DNA of 64,000 bases from Citrobacter sp. R56 (GCF_016811995.1 NZ_CP069159.1:1922001-1986000), one strand, 5' to 3'. Counted from the stretch's first letter, positions 27,624 through 40,248 are shown. Translations and numbers: made by a program. The notes: a model not told the origin generated them from the letters alone.

Positions 27624-29540
27624 TCAAACGCTCCCCGGTGTCGGTTTCGCTACCGGGGATGCACCTTCCGCCTGGCCGTGAACGGGCTGGGCAACAGCGT
27701 TTTGCGTCACAAACAGATGGTCGAGTATTTGACGCATCACCGGCGCGGCGGTCACACCGTCGCTGCCACCATTTTCCAGAATCAATGCGATGGCGACTTT
27801 TGGGTTGCTATAGGGCGCAAACGCGGTGTAGAACACGTGGTCACGCAGGTGAATCGGGATCATTTTCGCATTGTAGGTCTGGTTCTCTTTCAGGCTGAAC
27901 ACCTGAGACGTACCGCTCTTGGCGGCAATCCCGTAAGGTGCCGTGTGGAAGAACTTATAGCCGGTGCCGTTAGGGGAATTGGCCATACCGAACATCGCCT
28001 GGCGCACCAGTCCCCAATACGGTGATGCGGCGTTGGCGATTTGTGTCGGTGGCGTGGCAGCATGGTAAGGAATCCGTGTTTTGCCGTTATCTTCTTCCTG
28101 CAACAGGTGAGGGGCGATCACTTTCCCATTGTTGAGCAGGGCCACCATTGCTTTCACCATCTGAATCGGCGTGGCGATCCAGTACCCCTGACCGATGCCG
28201 ACCGAGATGGTATCTCCCTGATACCAGGTCTTTTTATGTACCCGCTGTTTCCAGTCGCGGCTCGGCAGCAGGCCGTTGTACTCTTCGTTAAGGTCGATAC
28301 CGGTCGGTTTACCGTAGCCAAACTGCGACAACATGCGGTCGATCCTGTCGATGCCCATCATGTAAGCGACCTGATAGAAAAAGGTGTCAGCCGACTCTTC
28401 AATCGCTTTGGTGACATTCAGCATGCCGTGGCCGGTTTTCTTCCAGTCGCGGTAGCGGCGTTCGGTGCCGGGGAGCGTCCATGTTGGCGCGCCAAAGAAG
28501 CTGGTTTGCGGTGTAATCACGCCGTTTAACAGCGCCGACATCGCCATATACGGTTTTACCGTGGATGCCGGAGGATACAGCCCTTGGGTGACGCGATTAA
28601 TCAACGGCAGATCTTTATCCTTCAGCAGCTTGTCGTACGCCTGATAGCTGATGCCTTTCACAAAGGGATTCGGGTCATAGCTGGGATTCGAGACCATCGC
28701 CAGTACCGCGCCGTCATGCGGATCTTCAACCAGTACCGCCGCGCGTTGTCCGGCAATCAGACTCTCAATATATTCCTGCAGGTGGAGGTCCAGCGTCAGG
28801 TGAATGTTTTTCCCGGCGACGGGAGGAACATCTTTCAGCAGACGGACAATCCGTCCATGATTATCCACCTCCACTTCCTGATAGCCGGTTTTGCCATGCA
28901 GTTCGTTTTCGTAGTAGCGTTCAATACCCTGTTTGCCGATGTTATGGTCGGCGGCGTAGTTTTCCGCAATCCCTTCTTTGCTGAGTGTTTTTAGATCGCT
29001 ATCGTTAATTTTTGAGACATAGCCAAGCACGTGCGCCAGTTCCGCACCGTAGGGATATTCCCGATCCTCATAGCTATTAATGGTGACGCCGCTGAAACGA
29101 AATTGGTTCACTGAGAAGCGCGCAATCTCGACATCGGTCAGGGCATTTTTAAGCACCACCGGGCGATAGCGACTGCCTGATTTCAGCGCATGGCGAAAGG
29201 CATCAATATCATCCTGTGTCAGGTCAACGATGGGGGCTAATTGCTGGATTAGTGTATCCATATTGCTGATTTTGTAGGGCGTAACCGCGATATCGTACCA
29301 GGTCACGTTGCGTACCAGCGGGATGCCGTTGCGGTCATAGATCATGCCCCGGGTAGGTGCGACCGGCAGCATTTTAATGTCGTTCTCATTCGAGCGGGTC
29401 GCGTAGTACTGATGCTGGCGAATTTGTAAATTGTAGAGATTGAAGAGAAGGATCCCAAAGCAGATAACCACCAGGCCGAACGCCACCACTACCCGTCTCA
29501 GAAAGAGTTTCTCTTCTGCTGCGAAATCTTTAAACGTCAT
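27624..29540 (-). CDS. PBP2 (MrdA) paralogue, PBP2SAL-like transpeptidase
   Basis: A 638-residue class B penicillin-binding protein. It has one N-terminal membrane anchor (VVVAFGLVVICFGILLFNLY), the PBP dimerisation domain, and a transpeptidase domain with the three active-site motifs: Ser326-x-x-Lys (STVK), Ser383-Ala-Asp (SAD) and Lys541-Ser-Gly-Thr (KSGT). It is closely MrdA-like but lies beside argS rather than with rodA, so it is a second copy. In Salmonella the extra MrdA paralogue PBP2SAL lies at this same place and works in acidic, intracellular-like conditions. E. coli K-12 has no gene here. Its 3' end carries an 8-bp inverted repeat at 27632-27659. Confidence 0.88.
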   Translation of the reverse strand: MTFKDFAAEEKLFLRRVVVAFGLVVICFGILLFNLYNLQIRQHQYYATRSNENDIKMLPVAPTRGMIYDRNGIPLVRNVTWYDIAVTPYKISNMDTLIQQLAPIVDLTQDDIDAFRHALKSGSRYRPVVLKNALTDVEIARFSVNQFRFSGVTINSYEDREYPYGAELAHVLGYVSKINDSDLKTLSKEGIAENYAADHNIGKQGIERYYENELHGKTGYQEVEVDNHGRIVRLLKDVPPVAGKNIHLTLDLHLQEYIESLIAGQRAAVLVEDPHDGAVLAMVSNPSYDPNPFVKGISYQAYDKLLKDKDLPLINRVTQGLYPPASTVKPYMAMSALLNGVITPQTSFFGAPTWTLPGTERRYRDWKKTGHGMLNVTKAIEESADTFFYQVAYMMGIDRIDRMLSQFGYGKPTGIDLNEEYNGLLPSRDWKQRVHKKTWYQGDTISVGIGQGYWIATPIQMVKAMVALLNNGKVIAPHLLQEEDNGKTRIPYHAATPPTQIANAASPYWGLVRQAMFGMANSPNGTGYKFFHTAPYGIAAKSGTSQVFSLKENQTYNAKMIPIHLRDHVFYTAFAPYSNPKVAIALILENGGSDGVTAAPVMRQILDHLFVTQNAVAQPVHGQAEGASPVAKPTPGSV

Positions 29541-29672
29541 TGACCCATACCTGATTAATTAGCCGCCTAATGATACGCAGAGGTCAATGCGATGACAGAC
29601 AAAAAATGTACCATCCCTCCTGAGAAATGTGTCATTCCTTGTGGCATGTTACAGAGTGCGAACGCCGGACAT

Positions 29673-29707
29673 AAAAAAGGCCCGAGTCCGCAAGCGAACT
29701 CAGGCCT
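29673..29707 (-). terminator. Intrinsic terminator of argS
   Basis: On the minus strand AGGCCTGAGT pairs with ACTCGGGCCT (one G-T type mismatch) around a short loop and is followed by six T residues, 20 bases after the argS stop. Confidence 0.88.
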
Positions 29708-29726
29708 GAATGTTAAGCGTACTGGC

Positions 29727-31460
29727 TTACATACGTTCTACGGTTTCGATACCCAGCGTATCCAGACCCAGCTTCAGCGTTTTCGCCGTCAGCTGCGCCA
29801 GTTTCAGACGGCTGTTACGCACGGTTTCGCTTTCTGCGCTCAGGATCGGGCAGTGCTCATAGAAACCGGAGAACAGACCGGCGAGATCGTACAGATAGGC
29901 GCACATGACGTGCGGCGTACCTTCACGCGCGACCACTGTCAGCGTCTCTTCAAACTGCAGCAGGCGAGCGGCTAACTGCGCTTCGCGATCTTCGCTGATG
30001 ATAACCGGTGCCGCCGCCAGCGCGTCTTCATCGATTTCTGCTTTACGGAATACGGACAGCACACGGGTGTATGCGTACTGCATGTAAGGAGCTGTGTTGC
30101 CTTCAAACGCCAGCATGTTGTCCCAGTCGAAGATGTAGTCGGTGGTGCGGTTTTTGGAGAGATCCGCATATTTCACCGCGCCGATGCCGACGGCATTTGC
30201 CAGTTTTTCCAGCTCATCGGCAGGCATGTCAGGATTCTTCTCTGCCACCAGACGGCGTGCACGTTCAAGCGCTTCGTCCAGCAGGTCAGCCAGTTTCACC
30301 GTGCCGCCCGCGCGGGTTTTGAACGGTTTACCGTCTTTACCCAGCATCATGCCGAACATGTGGTGTTCCAGCGGTACGGAGTCCGGCACATAGCCCGCTT
30401 TACGCACGATAGTCCATGCCTGCATCAGGTGCTGGTGCTGGCGGGAATCGATGTAGTACAGCACGCGATCGGCATGCAGCGTTTCATAGCGGTACTTAGC
30501 GCAGGCAATGTCAGTGGTGGTATAGAGGTAGCCGCCATCTTTCTTCTGAATGATGACGCCCATCGGGTCGCCTTCCTTGTTTTTGTACTCATCAAGGAAC
30601 ACCACCGTCGCGCCTTCGCTTTCAACGGCCAGGCCTTTGGATTTCAGATCGGCGACGATACCCGGCAGCATCGGGTTGTACAGGCTCTCGCCCATCACGT
30701 CGTCACGCGTCAGCGTCACATTCAGGCGATCGTAGGTTAACTGGTTCTGCGTCATGGTGATGTCGACCAGTTTGCGCCACATTTCGCGGAAGTACGCGTC
30801 GCCGCCTTGCAGTTTCACCACGTAGTTACGTGCGCGCTCGGCAAACACTTCATCTTCATCATAGTGCTTCTTCGCATCACGATAGAATCCCTCCAGGTCA
30901 GCCAGCGCCATTTCACCGGCGTTTTCCTGCTGCTGTTTTTCCAGCCAGGCGATCAGCATACCAAACTGCGTGCCCCAGTCGCCGACGTGGTTGGCGCGAA
31001 TCACATGGTGGCCCAGAAACTCCAGGGTACGCACGGCTGCGTCACCGATAATGGTCGAGCGCAGGTGGCCGACGTGCATCTCTTTAGCGACGTTAGGCGC
31101 AGAGTAATCCACTACAACTGTCTGCTTTTCTGGGAGAGCGACGCCCAGACGGTCACTGGTCAGCGCCTGCTGTACGTTTTGGGCGAGAAACGCCGCATCG
31201 AGGAAAATATTGATAAAGCCCGGACCGGCAATTTCAACCTTGCTGGCGATGCCGTTGAGATCCAGATGAGTCAGCACCTGCTCTGCAAGTTGTCGCGGCG
31301 CCATACCCAGTTTTTTAGCAACTGCCATCATGCCGTTGGCCTGATAGTCGCCGAACTGTACTTTTGCTGACTGACGAACCTGAGGTTCGCAATCTGCAGG
31401 CGCGCCTGCAGCAATCATGGCCTGACGGACTTTTTCTGAGAGAAGAGCCTGAATATTCAC
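29727..31460 (-). CDS. argS: ArgS, arginyl-tRNA synthetase
   Basis: A class I aminoacyl-tRNA synthetase charging tRNA-Arg. The 577-residue product matches the E. coli length. It has the N-terminal Add1 domain, the HIGH-type motif in [17 protein letters not shown], the family's variant second motif near [16 protein letters not shown] (no canonical KMSKS), and the C-terminal anticodon-binding DALR domain ending [12 protein letters not shown]. It is read away from yecM. Confidence 0.98.
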   Translation of the reverse strand: MNIQALLSEKVRQAMIAAGAPADCEPQVRQSAKVQFGDYQANGMMAVAKKLGMAPRQLAEQVLTHLDLNGIASKVEIAGPGFINIFLDAAFLAQNVQQALTSDRLGVALPEKQTVVVDYSAPNVAKEMHVGHLRSTIIGDAAVRTLEFLGHHVIRANHVGDWGTQFGMLIAWLEKQQQENAGEMALADLEGFYRDAKKHYDEDEVFAERARNYVVKLQGGDAYFREMWRKLVDITMTQNQLTYDRLNVTLTRDDVMGESLYNPMLPGIVADLKSKGLAVESEGATVVFLDEYKNKEGDPMGVIIQKKDGGYLYTTTDIACAKYRYETLHADRVLYYIDSRQHQHLMQAWTIVRKAGYVPDSVPLEHHMFGMMLGKDGKPFKTRAGGTVKLADLLDEALERARRLVAEKNPDMPADELEKLANAVGIGAVKYADLSKNRTTDYIFDWDNMLAFEGNTAPYMQYAYTRVLSVFRKAEIDEDALAAAPVIISEDREAQLAARLLQFEETLTVVAREGTPHVMCAYLYDLAGLFSGFYEHCPILSAESETVRNSRLKLAQLTAKTLKLGLDTLGIETVERM

Positions 31461-31525
31461 CGGAATACCTTACGTTTAAGACGCGGGGTGACTGTGCCCG
31501 CGCCAGTTTAAGAATTTAGGGCGGG

Positions 31526-31554
31526 AGTATACTGCAAATGCCCGTTTGCGTCAG
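31526..31554 (-). promoter_or_regulatory. Predicted argS promoter
   Basis: On the minus strand CTGACG (31554-31549), a 17-base spacer, and TATACT (31531-31526), 66 bases before the argS start. Confidence 0.55.
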
Positions 31555-31699
31555 CCCTGGCGCATGTCGTCGCTGCTCTGAAATCGCCTCAACATAATGA
31601 GGCATCACTGTTCACGGCGCGTTGACCACAATCAGCGGTTGGTTGCCGCCCCGCAACAGAGTAAATTAGCGGCTTTGAAGATGAAGAAGAGTATCCAAA

Positions 31700-32269
31700 A
31701 TGGCGAACTGGCAATCTATTGACGAACTGCATGATATTTCCGCAGATTTACCGCGTTTTACGCTGGCGTTAACGGCGCTTTCTACTCGCCTCGGTCTGGA
31801 TCTGGCCCCCCTTGAGGCCGACCATATCTCTCTTCGCTGCCATCAGAATGCGACCGCAGAGCGGTGGCGCCGTGGGTTTGAGCAGTGCGGCGAGCTCCTG
31901 TCGGAAAATATCATCAACGGCAGACCGATCTGTCTGTTCAAATTGAAGACGCCTGTTTGTGTCGGACACTGGCAATTCAGCGTTGTGGAATTACCGTGGC
32001 CGGGCGAAAAACGCTATCCGCATGAAGGCTGGGAACATATTGAAATTGTGTTGCCCGGCGAGCCGGAAACATTGAACGCCCGGGCGCTGGCGCTGCTCTC
32101 TGACGATGGTTTAAGCCAGCCGGGCATTTTTGTGAAAACCAGTTCGCCCAAAGGCGAGCACGAACGTCTGCCAAACCCGACGCTGGCGGTGACGGATGGT
32201 AAGGTCACCATTAAGTTTCACCCGTGGTCGATTGAAGCTATTGTGGCAAGCGAACAGTCAGGGCAATGA
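31700..32269 (+). CDS. yecM: YecM, VOC-fold metal-binding-like protein of unknown role
   Basis: A 189-residue cytoplasmic protein matching E. coli YecM in length and neighbourhood (argS-yecM-cutC). The family has a fold related to isomerase/oxygenase (VOC) enzymes with putative metal ligands; conserved His and Glu are seen in DHISLRC, FSVVELPWPG and WEHIEIVLPG. Its biochemical role is not established. The ATG at 31700 gives the usual MANWQSIDEL start. Confidence 0.93.
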   Translation: MANWQSIDELHDISADLPRFTLALTALSTRLGLDLAPLEADHISLRCHQNATAERWRRGFEQCGELLSENIINGRPICLFKLKTPVCVGHWQFSVVELPWPGEKRYPHEGWEHIEIVLPGEPETLNARALALLSDDGLSQPGIFVKTSSPKGEHERLPNPTLAVTDGKVTIKFHPWSIEAIVASEQSGQ

Positions 32270-32340
32270 GTTTGTGAGCGTCTGCGACGTTTAGCGCAAA
32301 CCGACATGGCATGATATACGATTCAGAAAAAGGAGTGAGT

Positions 32341-33087
32341 ATGGCATTGCTCGAGATTTGTTGTTACAGCATGGAGTGCGCGTTAACCGCGCAGCAAAAC
32401 GGTGCCGATCGGATCGAGTTGTGTTCAGCACCGAAAGAGGGCGGATTGACGCCTTCTCTGGGTGTGCTGCGTTCGGTTCGTCAACACGTAACGATTCCCG
32501 TGCATCCGATTATTCGCCCGCGTGGCGGTGATTTTTGCTATACCGACGGTGAGTTTGCCGCCATGCTGGACGATGTGCGCACGGTCAGAGAATTGGGTTT
32601 TCCCGGACTGGTGGTGGGCATTCTGGACGTGGACGGTAACGTGGATATGCCGCGAATGGAAAAAATAATGGCCGCTGCAGGGTCGTTGGCCGTGACGTTT
32701 CATCGTGCCTTCGATATGTGCGCTAATCCATTAAATGCGCTTAAGAATCTGGCAGATTTGGGTGTTGCGAGAGTGCTGACATCCGGGCAAAAATCTGACG
32801 CACTGCAAGGTTTACCAATAATTATGGAACTAATTGCACAAGCCGGTGCTCCAATAATTATGGCCGGAGCAGGGGTTCGTGCAAAAAATTTGCAGGATTT
32901 CCTGAATGCAGGTGTCAGGGAAGTACACAGTTCTGCCGGAACCCAGGTTGCCTCGCCAATGCGTTATCGCAATCAGGGACTGTCGATGTCAGCGGATACG
33001 CAAGCGGATGAATATTCCCGCAGTGTGGTTGACGGGGCGGCGGTTGCAGAGATGAAAGGAATCATTGTTCGTCATCAGGCCAACTGA
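32341..33087 (+). CDS. cutC: CutC, copper homeostasis-family TIM-barrel protein
   Basis: A 248-residue TIM-barrel protein. It starts [28 protein letters not shown] and contains [31 protein letters not shown] and EVHSSAG, all standard for CutC. ATG 32341 follows AAAGGAG; an upstream ATG at 32311 adds ten unrelated residues. The copper-tolerance phenotype once given to cutC in E. coli is now attributed to loss of the small RNA MicL, which is encoded in its 3' part; the protein's own function is uncertain. E. coli torYZ do not follow it here. Confidence 0.95.
   Translation: MALLEICCYSMECALTAQQNGADRIELCSAPKEGGLTPSLGVLRSVRQHVTIPVHPIIRPRGGDFCYTDGEFAAMLDDVRTVRELGFPGLVVGILDVDGNVDMPRMEKIMAAAGSLAVTFHRAFDMCANPLNALKNLADLGVARVLTSGQKSDALQGLPIIMELIAQAGAPIIMAGAGVRAKNLQDFLNAGVREVHSSAGTQVASPMRYRNQGLSMSADTQADEYSRSVVDGAAVAEMKGIIVRHQAN
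32826..32854 (+). promoter_or_regulatory. Sigma-E-like promoter of micL inside cutC
   Basis: GGAACTA (32826-32832), a 17-base spacer, and TCCAA (32850-32854) fit the RpoE consensus (GGAACTT, TCNAA). A start near 32860 gives a transcript of about 308 bases to the cutC terminator, the known MicL size. Confidence 0.7.
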
Positions 33088-33167
33088 TTTTTACCGTTGC
33101 ATCATGTCGCCCAATATGATGCTTGCTCGTACCAGGCCCCTGCAATTTCAACAGGGGCCTTTTTTTA
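32860..33167 (+). ncRNA. micL: MicL small RNA (MicL-S = about 33088-33167)
   Basis: In E. coli MicL is a sigma-E-dependent small RNA that starts inside cutC, ends at the cutC terminator, and is processed to an ~80-base MicL-S from the 3' untranslated region; with Hfq it represses synthesis of the lipoprotein Lpp. Here the distance from the predicted promoter to the terminator T-run fits the full-length RNA, and the 80 bases from the cutC stop to the T-run fit MicL-S. The identification is by position, promoter and terminator, not by alignment. Confidence 0.75.
33134..33167 (+). terminator. Intrinsic terminator of cutC/micL
   Basis: AGGCCCCTG (33134-33142) pairs with CAGGGGCCT (33152-33160), followed by a run of seven T residues, typical of an Hfq-bound small RNA end. 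Confidence 0.93.
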
Positions 33168-33234
33168 TCTTTTTCCTGCCTATTTCGGGCTGTAACTGCG
33201 TTGGTCGCCTGAACTATTTTGGAGAAATCCAGCG

Positions 33235-35379
<2,145 letters not shown>

Positions 35380-35430
35380 ACAAACTCCCTTTAAAATGGC
35401 TGATGGCACTGTCTATGATAGGTGGCATTT

Positions 35431-36249
35431 TCAGAAAAGAGAAGATTGCTGTGGAATAGACGGTGCGGCGCCAATACCAGGAATAACGGCATGTAAATCC
35501 TGCCAGATGGCGTCTACTAACTCCGGAGCCTGCGCGATATCGGGCGTGTGTAAAAAAAGGTAGGGCGTCGTGGACTGTTCCCAGAGCGGTAATTTGTTTA
35601 ACCAGGCGGTGAAAAAATCACGATTTTGTACCATGTCATCGCTGCCAATAAATCGCACCATCGGATGACCGGCAGTGACAACCGCATGTACAGGGACTCT
35701 GGGTTTCTTGCGCTGCGCCTCGCGTATCGCCTCATTGTGAGGGCGAGCGGCATGGACCGGACGGCTATCGAGAATGACCCGGTTGACGCCTCTCTCGTGT
35801 AAACCACGATTGAGCTGTTGTTCCTCTTCGCCTTTTGCAAAGAATCCCGGATGACGGACTTCAACACCGTACGTGAAGCGCCCGGGCAGGGCATCCAGAA
35901 AATGCCACAAAGCCGGAAGTTCGCGAGGTGAAAATGTGGCGGGAAGCTGGAGCCAGTATTGACCAATGCGCCCCTCAAGCGGCGACATGCGGGTCAAAAA
36001 CTCCAGCACTAAATCGTCACAGTTTTTCAGCGCGGCTTGATGCGTGATGGTCGCCGGAAACTTAAAACAGAACCGAAAATCGTCAGTAGTCTGCGCGTGC
36101 CAGCGTTCAACGACCTCGGCTTTAGGAAGCGCGTACAAGGTGGTATTGCCCTCCACACAATTGAAGTGGCGGGCATATTCTTCAAGGCTGGTTATCCCCA
36201 GACGCACCCACTTTGGGTGCGACCATTGCGGTAAGCCGATGTAAATCAT
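35431..36249 (-). CDS. yecE: YecE, DUF72 TIM-barrel protein
   Basis: A 272-residue cytoplasmic protein of the DUF72 family with a TIM-barrel-like fold. It begins [40 protein letters not shown] and contains [14 protein letters not shown] and [11 protein letters not shown]. The family's activity is not established. It overlaps the yecD end by 4 bases, indicating a yecD-yecE operon. Confidence 0.94.
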   Translation of the reverse strand: MIYIGLPQWSHPKWVRLGITSLEEYARHFNCVEGNTTLYALPKAEVVERWHAQTTDDFRFCFKFPATITHQAALKNCDDLVLEFLTRMSPLEGRIGQYWLQLPATFSPRELPALWHFLDALPGRFTYGVEVRHPGFFAKGEEEQQLNRGLHERGVNRVILDSRPVHAARPHNEAIREAQRKKPRVPVHAVVTAGHPMVRFIGSDDMVQNRDFFTAWLNKLPLWEQSTTPYLFLHTPDIAQAPELVDAIWQDLHAVIPGIGAAPSIPQQSSLF

Positions 36250-36812
36250 AGCGCTTTCAGGATTTCTTCCACGCGACGCACCCGGGCGATGCGCGGGAAA
36301 ATGTGCGTGACGCTGCTCTGGTGTTGCTCGGTACTTGCCGCGCTACAGGCATCTTCGGCAATGATCAGCCGAAAGCCCAGTTCCCAGGCGTTGCGGGCCG
36401 TGGATTCCACGCCGATGTTGGTGGAGATCCCGCACAGGACGAGCGTGTCAATGCCGCGACGGCGCAGTTGCAGTTCCAGGTCAGTGCCGTAGAACGCCCC
36501 CCACTGGCGTTTAGTGACCTCAAGATCGCTGTCGGCTTTGCCCAAAGCTACCGGGTAGTGCCACCAGTTTTCCGGCAACGCTTTCGCAGGGGATGGGGCA
36601 TCGACAGGCTGTTTTAGTGCTTCTGCGTAATCCGGCGACCAGCCGACACGCACCATCACCACCGGTGAGCCGTGAACACGGAATTTTTCCGCCAGACGTG
36701 CAGCGCGATCCACGACGTCTGATGCGGTATATGGGCCTGTGGCGAAGGGTAAAATGCCCTCCTGCAAATCAATGACCACCAGCGCGGTGGTTGAGGCGTT
36801 CAGTTCCAGCAT
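36246..36812 (-). CDS. yecD: YecD, isochorismatase-family hydrolase
   Basis: A 188-residue cysteine hydrolase of the isochorismatase-like family, substrate unknown. Visible are the catalytic Asp in [12 protein letters not shown], a Lys in [14 protein letters not shown], and the nucleophile-region Cys in [26 protein letters not shown] 36812 matches the E. coli protein start (MLELNA); an in-frame start at 36881 would add 23 unconserved residues. First gene of yecD-yecE, divergent from aspS. Confidence 0.94.
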   Translation of the reverse strand: MLELNASTTALVVIDLQEGILPFATGPYTASDVVDRAARLAEKFRVHGSPVVMVRVGWSPDYAEALKQPVDAPSPAKALPENWWHYPVALGKADSDLEVTKRQWGAFYGTDLELQLRRRGIDTLVLCGISTNIGVESTARNAWELGFRLIIAEDACSAASTEQHQSSVTHIFPRIARVRRVEEILKAL

Positions 36813-37134
36813 AAAGACTCCCGTATTTTCAACGCTATTTCGCTCTATCTTAGTCGCGGTCCTGGAGGCGAGGGGCAACAAATTTTGTCTTTTTTTTGCG
36901 TATACGCAATACCTGCGGCGTAAACATGCGTACAGTCAGTGTCTGGTTCGGAGTCTGTTCTGGTTCAAAGTGGTAAGTAATCGAACCTTGATGGGATAGA
37001 CTCTTATCGTGCGGCAGAATTTCCAGTATAATAGCCGCCTTTTTTCATTCAGTTGTGACATTCAGCTAACGCTGCGACTTGGTCACCTGCGAGGCAGGCG
37101 ACATTCCGCCTGCGGCAAAGTTAAGGGATATCTC
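36813..37134. promoter_or_regulatory. yecD/aspS divergent spacer
   Basis: A 322-base gap without genes. It holds the predicted aspS promoter (37004-37032) and, in the aspS leader, a GC-rich hairpin (GCAGGCG/CGCCTGC near 37093-37115) about 20-40 bases before the start codon. A yecD promoter must lie in the AT-rich left half but was not assigned. Confidence 0.6.
37004..37032 (+). promoter_or_regulatory. Predicted aspS promoter
   Basis: A perfect -10 TATAAT (37027-37032) with a weak -35 TTATCG (37004-37009) at 17-base spacing, about 100 bases before aspS. Confidence 0.6.
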
Positions 37135-38907
37135 ATGCGTACAGAATATTGCGGGCAGCTACGTCTGTCCCACGAGGGGCAGCAGGTGACTCTGTGTGGT
37201 TGGGTCAACCGTCGTCGTGATCTTGGTAGCCTGATCTTTATCGATATGCGCGACCGCGAAGGTATCGTGCAGGTATTTTTCGACCCGGACCGTGCGGACG
37301 CATTAAAGCTGGCCTCCGAACTGCGTAATGAGTTCTGCATCCAGGTTACGGGTACCGTACGCGCGCGTGACGCGAAAAACGTTAACGCCGATATGGCGAC
37401 GGGCGAAATTGAAGTACTGGCGTCCGATCTGACCATCATCAACCGTTCAGAATCACTGCCGCTGGACTCTAACCACGTTAATACCGAAGAAGCGCGTCTG
37501 AAGTATCGCTACCTGGACCTGCGTCGTCCGGAAATGGCGCAGCGTCTGAAAACACGCGCCAAAATTACCAGCCTGGTGCGTCGCTTTATGGATGACCACG
37601 GTTTCCTCGACATCGAAACCCCGATGCTGACCAAAGCCACGCCAGAAGGCGCGCGTGACTATCTGGTGCCTTCGCGCGTTCACAAAGGTAAATTTTACGC
37701 GCTGCCGCAGTCTCCACAGCTGTTCAAACAGCTGCTGATGATGTCTGGCTTTGATCGCTATTATCAGATCGTAAAATGCTTCCGCGACGAAGACTTACGT
37801 GCCGACCGCCAGCCTGAATTTACCCAGGTCGACGTGGAGACCTCCTTCATGACGGCACCGCAGGTGCGTGAAGTGATGGAAGCGCTGGTGCGTAATCTGT
37901 GGCAGGAAGTGAAAGGGGTGGATCTGGGTGATTTCCCGATCATGACTTTCGCCGAAGCTGAGCGTCGTTACGGTTCCGATAAGCCGGATCTGCGTAACCC
38001 GATGGAACTGGTGGACGTTGCCGATCTGCTGAAATCCGTCGATTTCGCCGTATTCTCCGGTCCGGCGAACGATCCGAAAGGCCGCGTTGCTGCTCTGCGT
38101 GTGCCGGGTGGTGCCAGCTTAAGCCGTAAGCAAATCGACGACTACGGTAACTTTATCAAGATCTACGGTGCGAAAGGTTTGGCTTACATTAAAGTCACCG
38201 AGCGTGCGAAAGGTCTGGAAGGGATCACCAGCCCTGTTGCCAAGTTCCTGAACGCTGAAATCGTGGAAGCTATTCTGGATCGTACCGCTGCGCAAGACGG
38301 CGATATGATTTTCTTCGGCGCTGACAGCAAGAAAGTGGTTGCCGACTCTATGGGCGCACTGCGCCTTAAACTGGGTAAAGATCTGAGCCTGACCGACGAA
38401 ACCAAATGGGCGCCGTTGTGGGTTATCGACTTCCCGATGTTTGAAGACGACGGTGAAGGTGGCCTGACGGCGATGCACCATCCGTTTACTGCACCGAAAG
38501 ACATGACGGCTGCTGAGCTTCAGGCTGCGCCTGAAAATGCTGTTGCCAACGCGTACGATATGGTGATCAACGGCTACGAAGTGGGCGGCGGTTCCGTTCG
38601 TATCCACAACGGCGAAATGCAGCAAACCGTGTTTGGTATTCTGGGCATCAACGAACAAGAGCAGCGTGAGAAGTTCGGCTTCCTGCTGGATGCGCTGAAA
38701 TATGGCACGCCGCCGCACGCAGGCCTGGCGTTTGGTCTGGATCGTCTGACCATGCTGCTGACGGGTACTGATAACATTCGTGACGTTATTGCCTTCCCGA
38801 AAACCACGGCTGCTGCCTGCCTGATGACTGAAGCGCCAAGCTTTGCTAATGAAGCTGCGCTGGCAGAACTGAGCATTCAGGTTGTGAAGAAGGCCGAGAA
38901 TAACTGA
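37135..38907 (+). CDS. aspS: AspS, aspartyl-tRNA synthetase
   Basis: A class II synthetase charging tRNA-Asp. The 590-residue product equals the E. coli length, with the N-terminal OB fold ([25 protein letters not shown]), the catalytic core with [13 protein letters not shown] and [18 protein letters not shown] (motif 2), the bacterial GAD insert (~290-420), and motif 3 in [16 protein letters not shown] 37135 follows AAGGGA. It is followed by nudB and yebC on the same strand. Confidence 0.98.
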   Translation: MRTEYCGQLRLSHEGQQVTLCGWVNRRRDLGSLIFIDMRDREGIVQVFFDPDRADALKLASELRNEFCIQVTGTVRARDAKNVNADMATGEIEVLASDLTIINRSESLPLDSNHVNTEEARLKYRYLDLRRPEMAQRLKTRAKITSLVRRFMDDHGFLDIETPMLTKATPEGARDYLVPSRVHKGKFYALPQSPQLFKQLLMMSGFDRYYQIVKCFRDEDLRADRQPEFTQVDVETSFMTAPQVREVMEALVRNLWQEVKGVDLGDFPIMTFAEAERRYGSDKPDLRNPMELVDVADLLKSVDFAVFSGPANDPKGRVAALRVPGGASLSRKQIDDYGNFIKIYGAKGLAYIKVTERAKGLEGITSPVAKFLNAEIVEAILDRTAAQDGDMIFFGADSKKVVADSMGALRLKLGKDLSLTDETKWAPLWVIDFPMFEDDGEGGLTAMHHPFTAPKDMTAAELQAAPENAVANAYDMVINGYEVGGGSVRIHNGEMQQTVFGILGINEQEQREKFGFLLDALKYGTPPHAGLAFGLDRLTMLLTGTDNIRDVIAFPKTTAAACLMTEAPSFANEAALAELSIQVVKKAENN

Positions 38908-39024
38908 TATGGCTGCTGTACACGAAATCATTCGCGTTGCATCGCGGCGGCAACTGAGTGAATACCCATGAGCATAGAGAACTATGTGAATGGGATGAAC
39001 GATGGCAGCCAACAAAGAGGCAGC

Positions 39025-39477
39025 GTGAAGGATAAAGTGTATAAGCGTCCCGTTTCGGTTCTGGTTGTTATTTTTGCCCAAGATACGAAGCGGGTGCTGA
39101 TGTTACAGCGACGCGACGATCCCGAGTTCTGGCAGTCGGTCACCGGCAGTCTGGAAGAGGGTGAAACCGCGTCGCAAGCCGCCATGCGCGAAGTAAAGGA
39201 AGAGGTCACCATTGATGTTGCGACAGAGCAACTGACCTTAATTGACTGCCAGCGCACGGTGGAGTTTGAGATTTTTACTCATTTACGTCATCGCTATGCG
39301 CCGGGAATCGTGCGTAATACCGAATCCTGGTTTTGCCTGGCGCTTCCCTCTGAACGAGAGATCGTGTTCACCGAACACCTGACCTATCGTTGGGTTAATG
39401 CGGCTGAAGCTGCACAGTTAACCAAGTCGTGGAGTAACCGGCAGGCGATTGAAGAATTTGTTATTAACGTCGCCTGA
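39025..39477 (+). CDS. nudB: NudB, dihydroneopterin triphosphate diphosphatase
   Basis: A 150-residue Nudix hydrolase that removes pyrophosphate from dihydroneopterin triphosphate in folate synthesis. The Nudix box is clear: GSLEEGETASQAAMREVKEEV. The GTG at 39025 is preferred because AGAGG lies 4 bases before it and it yields KDKVYKRPVSVLVV exactly as in E. coli; an ATG at 38968 in frame would add 19 unconserved residues. Confidence 0.95.
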   Translation: MKDKVYKRPVSVLVVIFAQDTKRVLMLQRRDDPEFWQSVTGSLEEGETASQAAMREVKEEVTIDVATEQLTLIDCQRTVEFEIFTHLRHRYAPGIVRNTESWFCLALPSEREIVFTEHLTYRWVNAAEAAQLTKSWSNRQAIEEFVINVA

Positions 39478-39504
39478 GAAGGCGCGCTTTTGGAGATATT
39501 ATTT

Positions 39505-40248
39505 ATGGCAGGTCATAGTAAATGGGCCAACACCAGACATCGTAAAGCAGCGCAAGATTCTAAGCGCGGCAAGATTTTCACCAAGATCATTCGTGAACTG
39601 GTGACGGCGGCCAAGCTGGGTGGCGGTGATCCGGACGCTAACCCGCGTCTGCGTGCAGCTATAGATAAAGCACTGTCTAACAACATGACGCGTGACACGC
39701 TGAACCGTGCAATCGCGCGTGGCGTGGGCGGTGATGATGATGCGAATATGGAAACCATCATCTATGAAGGTTATGGTCCAGGCGGCACCGCGGTGATGAT
39801 CGAATGTCTGTCTGACAACCGTAACCGTACGGTAGCGGAAGTGCGTCACGCATTCAGCAAAACTGGCGGCAACCTCGGTACCGACGGTTCCGTGGCGTAT
39901 CTGTTCAGCAAAAAAGGCGTTATCTCCTTTGAAAAGGGCGACGAAGACACCATCATGGAAGCGGCGCTGGAAGCCGGTGCTGAAGACGTTGTGACCTTTG
40001 ACGACGGCGCGATTGATGTCTATACCGCGTGGGAAGAGATGGGCAAAGTGCGTGACGCACTGGAAGCCGCCGGTCTGAAAGCCGACAGCGCTGAAGTCTC
40101 AATGATCCCGTCTACCAAAGCGGATATGGATGCGGAAACAGCACCTAAACTGATGCGTCTGATCGACCTGCTGGAAGATTGTGATGACGTGCAGGAAGTT
40201 TACCACAACGGTGAAATCTCCGATGAGGTTGCAGCGACGTTAGAATGA
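39505..40248 (+). CDS. yebC: YebC, TACO1-family translation/regulatory protein
   Basis: A 247-residue cytoplasmic protein of the YebC/TACO1 family, which in bacteria has been linked to relief of ribosome stalling and to regulation. It begins [27 protein letters not shown] and contains [12 protein letters not shown] and [25 protein letters not shown] 39505 follows TTGGAG. It lies between nudB and ruvC as in E. coli. Confidence 0.97.
   Translation: MAGHSKWANTRHRKAAQDSKRGKIFTKIIRELVTAAKLGGGDPDANPRLRAAIDKALSNNMTRDTLNRAIARGVGGDDDANMETIIYEGYGPGGTAVMIECLSDNRNRTVAEVRHAFSKTGGNLGTDGSVAYLFSKKGVISFEKGDEDTIMEAALEAGAEDVVTFDDGAIDVYTAWEEMGKVRDALEAAGLKADSAEVSMIPSTKADMDAETAPKLMRLIDLLEDCDDVQEVYHNGEISDEVAATLE

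Noticed and set aside
32815-32863. 13-base direct repeat CCAATAATTATGG within cutC
   Set aside because: Both copies encode the conserved Pro-Ile-Ile-Met of the protein; the overlap with the micL promoter region is the more useful reading.
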